A stretch of DNA of 64,000 nt from Xenophilus azovorans DSM 13620 (lineage in GTDB: Bacteria > Pseudomonadota > Gammaproteobacteria > Burkholderiales > Burkholderiaceae_C), in contig NZ_KN050768.1 in NCBI RefSeq assembly GCF_000745855.1, forward strand, positions 52,546 through 116,545. Reading direction: 5' to 3'. The notes under the pieces are model-generated. The model worked only from the letters and a program-made list of their open reading frames with translations, ran no database searches and had not been told where the DNA came from. Shown here piece by piece: positions 55,140 through 62,794 of the stretch. The number at the start of each line of letters is the position of its first letter. Within the stretch, counting starts at the first letter, position 1. Made by a program: the position numbers and the translations under genes.

Positions 55140-56099
55140 ATGCCTGCCGTCTACGACGCCACCCTCCCCTATCCGCGCGACCTGATCGGCTACGGCCGCG
55201 ACGTGCCCCACGCCCGCTGGCCGGGCGGCGCGCGCATCGCGGTGCAGTTCGTCCTCAACTACGAGGAAGGCGGCGAGAACTGCGTGCTGCACGGCGATCC
55301 GGGCTCGGAGCAGTTCCTGTCGGAGATGTTCAACCCGGCGAGCTACCCGGACCGCCACATGAGCATGGACGGCATCTACGAGTACGGCTCGCGCGCCGGC
55401 GTGTGGCGCATCCTGCGCGAGTTCGAGCAGCGCGGCCTGCCGCTCACCGTCTTCGGCGTGGGCATGGCGCTGCAGCGCTACCCCGAGCTGGCCGTGGCCT
55501 TCAGGGAACTGGGCCACGAGATCGCCTGCCACGGCTGGCGCTGGATCCACTACCAGAACGTGGACGAGGCGGTCGAGCGCGAGCACATGCGCCTGGGCAT
55601 GGAGGCGATCGAGCAGATCACCGGCGCACGGCCGCTGGGCTGGTACACCGGCCGCGACAGCCCGCGCACCCACCGCCTGGTGGCCGACCACGGCGGCTTC
55701 GAGTACGACAGCGACTACTACGGCGACGACCTGCCCTTCTGGATGAAGGTGCGCAAGACCGACGGCAGCGTCGCGCAGCAGCTCATCGTGCCCTACACGC
55801 TGGACGTCAACGACATGCGCTTCGCGCTGCCGCAGGGCTACTCGCACGCCGACCCGTTCTTCCAGTACATGAAGGACAGCTTCGACGCCCTCTACGCCGA
55901 GGGCGACCCGGCCGGCCTGGACCGGCCCCGGATGATGAGCATCGGCATGCACTGCCGCCTGCTCGGCCGCCCGGGCCGCATCACGGCGCTGCAGCGCTTC
56001 CTCGACCACGTGGCGAAGCACGACCACGTGTGGGTCTGCCGCCGCATCGACATCGCGCGCCACTGGAAACAGACCCATCCCTGCCCGGCCAACGCCTGA
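55140..56099 (+). CDS. puuE: Allantoinase, PuuE type (polysaccharide deacetylase-like fold)
   Basis: 319 residues. Starts YPRDLIGYGRDVPHARWPGGARIAVQFVLNYEEGGENCVLHGD, the marker of the PuuE family, with SEMFNPASYPDRHMSMDGIYEYGSRAGVWRILREFEQRGLPLTVFGVGMAL and GWYTGRDSPRTHRLVADHGGFEYDSDYYGDDLPFW. It hydrolyses allantoin to allantoate without needing the metal centre of amidohydrolase-type allantoinases. Its start is 31 bases after gntR and its end 25 bases before the fusion gene, so the four genes from gntR to 59144 probably form one transcript. Confidence 0.95.
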   Translation: MPAVYDATLPYPRDLIGYGRDVPHARWPGGARIAVQFVLNYEEGGENCVLHGDPGSEQFLSEMFNPASYPDRHMSMDGIYEYGSRAGVWRILREFEQRGLPLTVFGVGMALQRYPELAVAFRELGHEIACHGWRWIHYQNVDEAVEREHMRLGMEAIEQITGARPLGWYTGRDSPRTHRLVADHGGFEYDSDYYGDDLPFWMKVRKTDGSVAQQLIVPYTLDVNDMRFALPQGYSHADPFFQYMKDSFDALYAEGDPAGLDRPRMMSIGMHCRLLGRPGRITALQRFLDHVAKHDHVWVCRRIDIARHWKQTHPCPANA

Positions 56100-56124
56100 A
56101 CGCACGCACACAAGGAGACACACC

Positions 56125-57903
56125 ATGGCCCTCACCCTGGAGGCACTGAACGCCGCCCCGCCCGACGAGGCCGTCCGGCTGCTGGACGGCATCTACGAGC
56201 ACTCGCCCTGGGTGGCCGAGCGCGCGCTGGCCGCGCGGCCCTTCCGCTCGCTCGCGCACCTGAAGTACGCGATGGCCCAGGCCGTGGCCACCGCGCCGCC
56301 CGAGCTGCCGCTGGCGCTGATCCGCGCCCACCCCGAACTGGCCGGCAAGGCGATGGAGGCGAAGACGCTCACCGCCGAGTCCACCCAGGAGCAGGGCAAG
56401 GCCGGGCTGACGAACTGCACGCCCGAGGAGCTGGAGCGCATTCGCGCGCTGAACAAGGCCTACGGCGAGAAGTTCGGCTTCCCCTTCATCCTGGCGGTGC
56501 GCGGGCCGCGCGGCGACGGGCTGTCGAAGGGCGAGATCATCGCGACCTTCGAGCGGCGCCTGCACCACCACCCGGACTTCGAGCGCGCCGAGGCGCTGCG
56601 CAACATCCACCGCATCGCCGAGATCCGCCTGGACGACCGCTTCGGCGTCGTGCCCGCGCTCGGCAACGACGTGTGGGACTGGCAGGAGAAGCTGGCCGCG
56701 CACACCGACCCGGGCTACGCCGAGCTGGGCCAGCTCACCGTGACCTACCTCACCGACGCGCACCGCGCCTGCGCTGCGCAGATCGCCGGCTGGATGCGCG
56801 AGGCGGGCTTCGACTCGGTCGGGATCGACGCGGTGGGCAACGTGGTCGGCCGCTACGAAGCGGCCACGCCCGGCGCGAAGACGCTGCTCACCGGCTCGCA
56901 CTACGACACCGTGCGCAACGGCGGCAAGTACGACGGGCGCCTGGGCATCTTCGTGCCGATGGCCTGCGTGCGCGAGCTGAAGCGGCAGAACCGCCGCCTG
57001 CCCTTCGCCTTCGAGGTGGTGGGCTTCGCGGAAGAGGAAGGCCAGCGCTACAAGGCGACCTTCCTCGGCTCGGGCGCGCTGATCGGCCACTTCGACCGGA
57101 ACTGGCTGGACCAGCAGGACGCCGACGGCGTGACCCTGCGCGACGCCATGAAGCACGCCGGGCTGAACATCGACGACATCCCGAAGATCCAGCGCGACCC
57201 GGCCAAGTACCTCGGCTTCGTCGAGGTGCACATCGAGCAGGGCCCGGTGCTCAACGAGCTGGACATCCCGCTGGGCATCGTCACCTCCATCAACGGCGGC
57301 GTGCGCTTCGTCGGCGAGGTGTTCGGCATGGCCAGCCACGCCGGCACCACGCCGATGGACCGCCGCCGCGACGCCGCCTGCGCGGTGGCCGAGCTGATCC
57401 TCTTTGCCGAGCAGCGCGCCGCGAAGGACGGGGACTCGGTGGCCACCGTCGGCATGCTGCAGGTGCCCAACGGCTCGATCAACGTGGTGCCGGGCAACTG
57501 CAGGTTCAGCCTCGACATCCGCGCGCCCAACGACCCGCAGCGCGACGCCGTGGTGGCCGACGTGCTGGCCGAACTCAAGGCCATCTGCGAGCGCCGTGGC
57601 GTGCGCTACACGCTGGAGGAAGCCATGCGCGCCGCCGCCGCGCCCAGCGCGCCGGCCTGGCAGGCCCGCTGGGAGAAGGCCGTCGATGCACTCGGCGTGC
57701 CCCTGTTCCGCATGCCCAGCGGCGCCGGCCACGACGCGATGAAGCTGCACGAGGTGATGCCGCAGGCCATGCTCTTCGTGCGCGGCATCAACTCCGGCAT
57801 CAGCCACAACCCGCTCGAATCGAGCACCAACGACGACATGCAGCTGGCGGTCGAAGCCTTCCAACTGCTCCTGGACAACCTCGCCAAAGAAGACGCCCCA
57901 TGA
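56125..57903 (+). CDS. Fused OHCU decarboxylase and allantoate amidohydrolase
   Basis: 592 residues, two purine-pathway enzymes in one chain. Residues 1 to about 172 are OHCU decarboxylase (HPELAG with His69, STQEQGKAGL with Glu89, GFPFILAVRG). From about 180 an M20/amidase_hyuC-type allantoate amidohydrolase follows: TGSHYDTV (His259, Asp261), KYDGRLG (Asp270), FAEEEGQRY (303-305), EVHIEQGP (His369), SGAGHDAMKL and GISHNPLE near the C-terminus. It decarboxylates OHCU to S-allantoin and, after PuuE, splits allantoate to ureidoglycine, CO2 and ammonia. The ATGA at its end overlaps the next gene. Confidence 0.94.
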   Translation: MALTLEALNAAPPDEAVRLLDGIYEHSPWVAERALAARPFRSLAHLKYAMAQAVATAPPELPLALIRAHPELAGKAMEAKTLTAESTQEQGKAGLTNCTPEELERIRALNKAYGEKFGFPFILAVRGPRGDGLSKGEIIATFERRLHHHPDFERAEALRNIHRIAEIRLDDRFGVVPALGNDVWDWQEKLAAHTDPGYAELGQLTVTYLTDAHRACAAQIAGWMREAGFDSVGIDAVGNVVGRYEAATPGAKTLLTGSHYDTVRNGGKYDGRLGIFVPMACVRELKRQNRRLPFAFEVVGFAEEEGQRYKATFLGSGALIGHFDRNWLDQQDADGVTLRDAMKHAGLNIDDIPKIQRDPAKYLGFVEVHIEQGPVLNELDIPLGIVTSINGGVRFVGEVFGMASHAGTTPMDRRRDAACAVAELILFAEQRAAKDGDSVATVGMLQVPNGSINVVPGNCRFSLDIRAPNDPQRDAVVADVLAELKAICERRGVRYTLEEAMRAAAAPSAPAWQARWEKAVDALGVPLFRMPSGAGHDAMKLHEVMPQAMLFVRGINSGISHNPLESSTNDDMQLAVEAFQLLLDNLAKEDAP

Positions 57904-59144
57904 CCGACTACGCCAAGCTCGACGCCTGGATCGACGCCCACTTCGACGAGGAGGTGAAGTTCCTCCAGGCGCTGGTGCGCGTGCCCACCGACACGCCGCC
58001 CGGCAACAACGCGCCGCACGCCGAGCGCACGGCCGAACTGATCGCCGCCTGGGGCTTCGACGCCGAGAAGCACGCCGTACCTGCGCAGGAGGTGAAGGAC
58101 TACGGCCTCGAATCGATCACCAACCTGATCGTGCGCCGCCCGTACGGCGACGGCGGCCGCACCATCGCCCTGAACGCCCACGGCGACGTGGTGCCGCCCG
58201 GCGAGGGCTGGACGCACGACCCCTACGGCGGCGAGATCGAGGACGGAAAACTCTTCGGCCGCGCCGCCGCGGTGAGCAAGAGCGACTTCGCCACCTTCAC
58301 CTTCGCCGTGCGCGCGCTGGAGGCCGTGGCGAAGCCGAAGCAGGGCCGCGTCGAGCTGCACTTCACCTACGACGAAGAGTTCGGCGGCCTCCTGGGCCCC
58401 GGCTGGCTGCTGAAGAACAAGCTGACGAAGCCCGACCTGATGATCGCCGCGGGCTTCAGCTACGAGGTGGTCACCGCCCACAACGGCTGCCTGCAGATGG
58501 AGGTGACAGTGCAGGGGAAGATGGCGCACGCCGCCGTGCCCAGCACCGGCGTGGACGCGCTGCAGGGCGCCGTGCACATCCTGAACGCGCTGTACGCGCA
58601 GAACACGCTCTACCAGCAGGTCACGTCGAAGGTCGAGGGCATCAGCCACCCGTATCTCAACGTGGGCCGCATCGAGGGCGGCACCAACACCAACGTGGTG
58701 CCCGGGAAGGTGGTGTTCAAGCTCGACCGCCGCATGATCCCCGAGGAGAACCCGGCCGAGGTGGAGGCGACGATCCGCGAGGTGATCGCCAAGGCGGCGG
58801 CGGAATTCAAGACGCCGGCCGGCGGCATCGAGGTGGATGTCCGGCGCATCCTGCTGGCCCACGCGATGAAGCCGCTGCCCGGCAACAAGCCGCTGGTCGA
58901 TGCGATCCAGAAGCACGGCGGCGAACTGTTCGGCCAGCTCATTCCGGCGATGGGCACGCCCCTTTACACCGATGTGCGCCTGTACGGCGAGGCTGGCATC
59001 CCGGGCGTGATCTACGGCGCCGGCCCGCGCACCGTGCTGGAATCGCACGCCAAGCGCAACGACGAGCGCATCGACCTGGAGGACCTGCGCCGCGCCACCA
59101 AGGTGATCGCGCGCGCGCTGGCCGATCTGATGGGCGAGGGCTGA
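57900..59144 (+). CDS. M20-family metallohydrolase of the purine operon
   Basis: 414 residues of the ArgE/DapE/M20 family with both metals' ligands visible: LNAHGDVVPPGEGW (His94, Asp96), VSKSD (Asp129), FTYDEEFGG (Glu159-160), and a C-terminal His in LESHAKRNDERI. The family hydrolyses amide bonds in small molecules. Its start shares ATGA with the preceding stop, so it is translated with the OHCU decarboxylase/allantoate amidohydrolase. An allantoate-derived ureido acid (ureidoglycine/ureidoglycolate) or an N-carbamoyl amino acid is possible; I do not know which. Confidence 0.88.
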   Translation: MTDYAKLDAWIDAHFDEEVKFLQALVRVPTDTPPGNNAPHAERTAELIAAWGFDAEKHAVPAQEVKDYGLESITNLIVRRPYGDGGRTIALNAHGDVVPPGEGWTHDPYGGEIEDGKLFGRAAAVSKSDFATFTFAVRALEAVAKPKQGRVELHFTYDEEFGGLLGPGWLLKNKLTKPDLMIAAGFSYEVVTAHNGCLQMEVTVQGKMAHAAVPSTGVDALQGAVHILNALYAQNTLYQQVTSKVEGISHPYLNVGRIEGGTNTNVVPGKVVFKLDRRMIPEENPAEVEATIREVIAKAAAEFKTPAGGIEVDVRRILLAHAMKPLPGNKPLVDAIQKHGGELFGQLIPAMGTPLYTDVRLYGEAGIPGVIYGAGPRTVLESHAKRNDERIDLEDLRRATKVIARALADLMGEG

Positions 59145-59157
59145 CCGGCGCCCGGCG

Positions 59158-59685
59158 TCACTCCACCCGGTACATCACGTCCGTCTTCTTGAGGGGGAAC
59201 ATCTTCGGGTACCAGGTGGCGAGGCGCCCGGCGTCGCCGCAGCGGTCGTAGAGCGGGTCGCAGACGACGGCCTGGTAGCTCCACTTCGCGAAGTCGGAGA
59301 TCGGGATGGACGGGTCGCGGTTGAGGACGACGAAGGCATGGTCCCACCGCCCGCGGTACACGCCGAAGTAGTCGATGGGAAGGACCTTGGCCGCCTCCAG
59401 GTGCTTGAAGGCCACCGCCGACAGTTCGGAGCAGTTACCGGTCTGCGTCTCCAGGCCGAGCTTCGCCAGCTCGTCGATGAAGAGCCTTCCGTCGAACGCG
59501 CCTCCGTAGGCCTCGCTGCGGCTGGCGCCGAGCTGCAGGCTCTTGATCCGGGCCGCGAACTTCTGCGGCACGTCGATCGGGTTGCGGATCCATCCGCCTG
59601 CGGTGTTCAGACCGCGATAGCGGACGTTGGCCTTGACGTGCGCAATCGCCGCCTGGGCGGCCTTCGTGTATTCGGAATGCAGCAT
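59158..59685 (-). CDS. Small protein with Cys-His-Asp hydrolase pattern, unknown function
   Basis: 175 residues from an ATG at 59685 (MLHSEYTKAAQAAIAHVKANVRYRG). The pattern ETQTGNCSELSAVAFKHL, GRWDHAFVVLN and VVCDPLYDRCGDA looks like the Cys, His and Asp of a papain- or transglutaminase-like fold, with Cys in the helix start, but I do not recognise a named family. No signal peptide is visible, so it is probably cytoplasmic; an extended N-terminus from in-frame ATGs upstream is possible, since no strong ribosome site marks 59685. It is last in the operon following two DUF2827 genes and lies 14 bases from the convergent M20 gene. Confidence 0.7.
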   Translation of the reverse strand: MLHSEYTKAAQAAIAHVKANVRYRGLNTAGGWIRNPIDVPQKFAARIKSLQLGASRSEAYGGAFDGRLFIDELAKLGLETQTGNCSELSAVAFKHLEAAKVLPIDYFGVYRGRWDHAFVVLNRDPSIPISDFAKWSYQAVVCDPLYDRCGDAGRLATWYPKMFPLKKTDVMYRVE

Positions 59686-59837
59686 GTGTCGATTCGGCTG
59701 AGGGGCGAACGGCCCTCCGGCAAAAAAAGGGCGGATCATTCCGGCGCGCCGGATCAGCGTCAATCGGCCGAAGTTCATAGCCCGCGCGTCCATGTTCGGC
59801 CGCCCGGCATACACGGGCAGCCTGGCGCGCCGCGCTC

Positions 59838-60422
59838 CTAGCGCCGAACCGGCGGGGCGGCGGCGGGCGCCGCCGCCGGGTCCTTCCAGTTGTATTCGAC
59901 GAAGCGCCGGATCACCAGGCAGCCCGGCGGCGAATCGATGAGGGAGACGGAGGAGCCGGGCTCCTTCGGGTCGGTATAGACGGCGTAGACCGGCAGCAGC
60001 CGCGTCATCCGGTAACCGGCCAGTTCCGATTCGGCAATGCTTGCGCAGGTGAAGGGCGCCACCGTGATGCGCTCGGCCGCCACGGTACAGGTGCCGGCGG
60101 CCGCATCGGGCACGGCGGTGATGGACGCCGCCATGCCGGCATTCGGGTACTCCAGCCCGATCAGCGAGAACACCGGGCCGGCGTCGGGGCGCTGGCGATC
60201 CCAGTCGAGCAGCACGTCGTGCGCCCGGCTGCCCTGCACGTTGAGCCTGGCCAGCCGCGTGATGGCGGGCAGGCAGCGCTTGACGCCGACGCTGGCGGCG
60301 GCGCGGCTCAGGGTGTCCTGCGCCGACGCCGCGGGCGCGGGCTGCTGGGCCCAGGCAGCCGGCGCGAGCACCAGCATCGCACTCCATGCTGCAAGCGAGG
60401 GAAAGGAAACCAGACGGATCAT
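59838..60422 (-). CDS. Exported protein of unknown function
   Basis: 194 residues. Signal peptide MIRLVSFPSLAAWSAMLVLAPAAWA with cleavage before QQPAPAAS. The mature part has four Cys (VKRCLP, GTCTV, FTCASI, PPGCLVIR), which suggests disulfides in the periplasm, and an Ala/Pro-rich tail. No family recognised. Its ATG overlaps the stop of the upstream DUF2827 gene (ATGA, 60419-60422), so it is made together with it. In the gap between it and 59685 only a short T-run (minus strand, 59728-59722) is visible. Confidence 0.75.
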   Translation of the reverse strand: MIRLVSFPSLAAWSAMLVLAPAAWAQQPAPAASAQDTLSRAAASVGVKRCLPAITRLARLNVQGSRAHDVLLDWDRQRPDAGPVFSLIGLEYPNAGMAASITAVPDAAAGTCTVAAERITVAPFTCASIAESELAGYRMTRLLPVYAVYTDPKEPGSSVSLIDSPPGCLVIRRFVEYNWKDPAAAPAAAPPVRR

Positions 60423-61558
60423 CGTTCGTACAACTGTTCGATGGCGGCCGTGTAGGCACGCACGTTCGGCTCCGCTTCGGGGTCGAGCGTGGCCAGGAAG
60501 TTCCGCGCGCGCTGCCGGTAGGCGGCCAGGTCGGCATCGTGCCCGGCGAAGGCCCGCAGCAGCGCGCGGCCGCCCTCCTCGCAATCGAAGCCGTGGTAGC
60601 GGTAGCCGCAGTCGCCGATCAGGTGCGAGTTGTGCACCAGCGGATAGCCGCCGTGCAGCGCCTCGTAGTACACGTAGTTCTGCGCGTTCTCCCATTGGTG
60701 GCTGACGACGGCATCGCAGTGCATCGACAGCACCTGCCAGATCGGGAAGCGCCCCTCGAAGGTGGCCAGCCCATGGCGAACGATGTCCAGGCTGTTGGCG
60801 AAGCCGTTGAACACCGGATGGTCCTTCATGTGGAAGGTGTTGTAGGCGTGCACGTGCTCGATGATGTCCGGGTCGATGCGGTGCGCGACCTCGCACACCA
60901 GCAGCGGGATGTGGCTGGTCTTGACCATGCACACGTTGGGCTCGAACATGCCCAGCCGCCAGCGGCGGCGCCCCGGCCGGTAGCCGAAGGCGTGGCCTTC
61001 GGGCAGCTGGCGCAGTGCGCGTTCCAGCACCACGGGGCTCCATAGATGCGGCAGCATCCGCACAGGCGCGCGGAAGGTGCTGGCGAAATACGGCACGCAG
61101 GTGGCCTCGTATTCGGGCAGGGTCCAGACCTCGTCGTACGGGGCGCCAGTGATCAGCAGCGCATGCGGCTTGCCGAACACCATGCGCTCGATGTCGATCA
61201 CGTAGTCGTTGCCGACGCGCATCGACACCACCTTGCCGCCGCGCTCGCGGAAGGCGACCGCCCATTCCTTGGCCAGCTGGGCGCTCATCTCGATCATCAC
61301 GTCGAGCCGCTCCATGGCGCAGGCCATGTCGATCACCGGCACGGGAGATTCCTCGAGGAAGGCCTGCGCCTCCTGCGGCCCGCCGTCGCCGCCGCCTGCG
61401 ACCAGCACCACGTCCGACACCTGCGGGGAGCGGCGCAGCAGCATGGCCAGGAACAGGCAGTTCTGGAAGATGCCGTTTTCCCACAGCGATTGCCCGCCCT
61501 TGCGCACGAAGAGCGAGATGCCGATGCGCAGCGCGCGCTGCGGCCGCGTCGCCGTCAT
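60419..61558 (-). CDS. DUF2827-family glycosyltransferase-like protein (second paralogue)
   Basis: 379 residues. Begins ALRIGISLFVRKGGQSLWENGIFQNCLFLAMLLRRSPQVSDVVLVAGGGDG; later blocks are YDEVWTLPEYEATCVPYF, MFEPNVCMVKTSHIPLLVCEVAHR, TFHMKDHPVFNGFANSLDIVRHG and DAVVSHQWENAQNYVYYEALHGGYPLVHNS. I take this as DUF2827, whose layout resembles GT-B glycosyltransferases; the C-terminal EALHGGYPLVHNS looks like a nucleotide-sugar-binding loop, but no catalytic residue is proven. The other DUF2827 protein (61555-62706) has the same blocks in the same order. Overlaps both neighbours by 4 bases. Confidence 0.82.
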   Translation of the reverse strand: MTATRPQRALRIGISLFVRKGGQSLWENGIFQNCLFLAMLLRRSPQVSDVVLVAGGGDGGPQEAQAFLEESPVPVIDMACAMERLDVMIEMSAQLAKEWAVAFRERGGKVVSMRVGNDYVIDIERMVFGKPHALLITGAPYDEVWTLPEYEATCVPYFASTFRAPVRMLPHLWSPVVLERALRQLPEGHAFGYRPGRRRWRLGMFEPNVCMVKTSHIPLLVCEVAHRIDPDIIEHVHAYNTFHMKDHPVFNGFANSLDIVRHGLATFEGRFPIWQVLSMHCDAVVSHQWENAQNYVYYEALHGGYPLVHNSHLIGDCGYRYHGFDCEEGGRALLRAFAGHDADLAAYRQRARNFLATLDPEAEPNVRAYTAAIEQLYER

Positions 61559-62706
61559 GCGGCAGCTCGCTCCGGCACGCCGGCACACAGCCGCAGCAGC
61601 AGCTCGGCGTAGGCCCGCTGGTTCGCCTCGGCGAAGGGATCGACCGCGTCGAACACCGCCCGTGCGGCGCGGCGCTGGTCGGGCAGACGCTCGTCGTGCC
61701 CGGCCCAGGCCGCCAGGATCCGACGCCCGCCCTCGGCCGCCTCGAAGCCGGGGTAGTAGTAGCCGGCCCCGAAGCCGTGCAGCCAGGGCGAGTTGTGCAC
61801 CAGCGGGTAGTCGCCGTGCAGCGCGTCCAGATAGCTGTAGTTCTGGTCGTTGGTCCACTGGTGCGAGACCACCGCATCGGCATGCTGCGCCATGAAGCCG
61901 GCGATGTCGTTGCGGCCGTGGAAGCAGGCCTTGTGCTCGCGCACCAGGTCCAGCGAGTTGGCCAGGTACAGCAGCGTGGGATGGTCCTTCATGTGCAGCG
62001 TGTTGAGCACATGCATCATCCGGATGCTTTCGGGCCGGGCCCGATAGGCCTCGTCGCAGGCCAGCATCGAGATGCTGGAGGTCTTGGCGACCGAGACGTT
62101 CGGCTCGAAGATCGCGATGCGCAGCCCCGCCGGAGGCGTCTGCGGCGCCGGCGTACGGGGCTGCCAGCCATAGTGCAGGCCATGCCGCGCCACCTCGCGC
62201 ACGCGCTCCTGCAGGAACTGCGGGTGCCACAGGTACGGCACCACGTTCACGGGGCAGCGGTGCATCGTCCGCTGGAAGGCGGCGAACATCGCGTACTCGG
62301 GAATCACCCACACCTCGTCGCAGCGGTCCGGCCGGGGAAAGTGGCCCGGGCGGTCGAACACGGGGCTCTCGACGATGCCGGCGAAGGGCTGGCCGGCGCA
62401 GTAGTAGACGACCTTCTTGCCGCGTGCACGCTGCAGGTCGAGCCAGCGCGGATCCAGCGCACCGGCCATCTCGACGATGACGTCCACCGCATCCGTCGCC
62501 TCGGCCTGCGTCATCAGCGCCAGGCCGAGCGCCTGCGTGTCGACCTGCTCGGGCAGCCGCCCCTGGTCACCGACGTCGATCAGCACGACCGACCGCACGA
62601 ACGGCAGGCGCTGGAACAGTTGCGCCAGGAAGACGACGTTCTGGCCCAGGCCGTTTTCCCAGATGTTCTGGCCAGCGTGCGTGATCACGGAGATGCCGAT
62701 GCGCAT
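61555..62706 (-). CDS. DUF2827-family glycosyltransferase-like protein (first paralogue)
   Basis: 383 residues from the ATG at 62706 (MRIGISVITHAGQNIWENGLGQNVVFLAQLFQRLPFVRSVVLIDVGDQG). Shared blocks with its neighbour are CDEVWVIPEY, IFEPNVSVAKTSSISMLACDEAYR, LHMKDHPTLLYLANSLDLVREHKACFHGR and DAVVSHQWTNDQNYSYLDALHGDYPLVHNS, so the pair arose by tandem duplication. GGGAG lies about 11 bases before the ATG; a TTG six codons upstream overlaps that site and is rejected. The operon begins right after the adhesin terminator. A role in surface glycosylation is inferred from the adhesin context. Confidence 0.82.
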   Translation of the reverse strand: MRIGISVITHAGQNIWENGLGQNVVFLAQLFQRLPFVRSVVLIDVGDQGRLPEQVDTQALGLALMTQAEATDAVDVIVEMAGALDPRWLDLQRARGKKVVYYCAGQPFAGIVESPVFDRPGHFPRPDRCDEVWVIPEYAMFAAFQRTMHRCPVNVVPYLWHPQFLQERVREVARHGLHYGWQPRTPAPQTPPAGLRIAIFEPNVSVAKTSSISMLACDEAYRARPESIRMMHVLNTLHMKDHPTLLYLANSLDLVREHKACFHGRNDIAGFMAQHADAVVSHQWTNDQNYSYLDALHGDYPLVHNSPWLHGFGAGYYYPGFEAAEGGRRILAAWAGHDERLPDQRRAARAVFDAVDPFAEANQRAYAELLLRLCAGVPERAAA

Positions 62707-62722
62707 GAGCGAAGTGTCTCCC

Positions 62723-62756
62723 AAAAAAAGAGGGCCCCCGCGCGAACGCAGGGGCC
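62723..62756 (-). terminator. Terminator after the autotransporter gene, abutting the next ribosome site
   Basis: On the minus strand a stem of GGCCCCTGCG and CGCGGGGGCC (one mismatch) with a TTCG loop (62756-62732) runs into a seven-T tract (62729-62723). The GGGAG ribosome site of the DUF2827 gene follows immediately. It would end most adhesin transcripts and set the read-through level into the DUF2827 operon. Confidence 0.8.
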
Positions 62757-62794
62757 ACCGGCGGCATTCGGGCCGCTGGCCGCTCAGGCCGTCA

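Noticed and set aside
59722..59760. Terminator between the exported-protein gene and the small hydrolase-like gene
   Set aside because: There is a T7 run on the minus strand, but the hairpin before it (CCGG/CCGG) is short and 12 bases away; not convincing.
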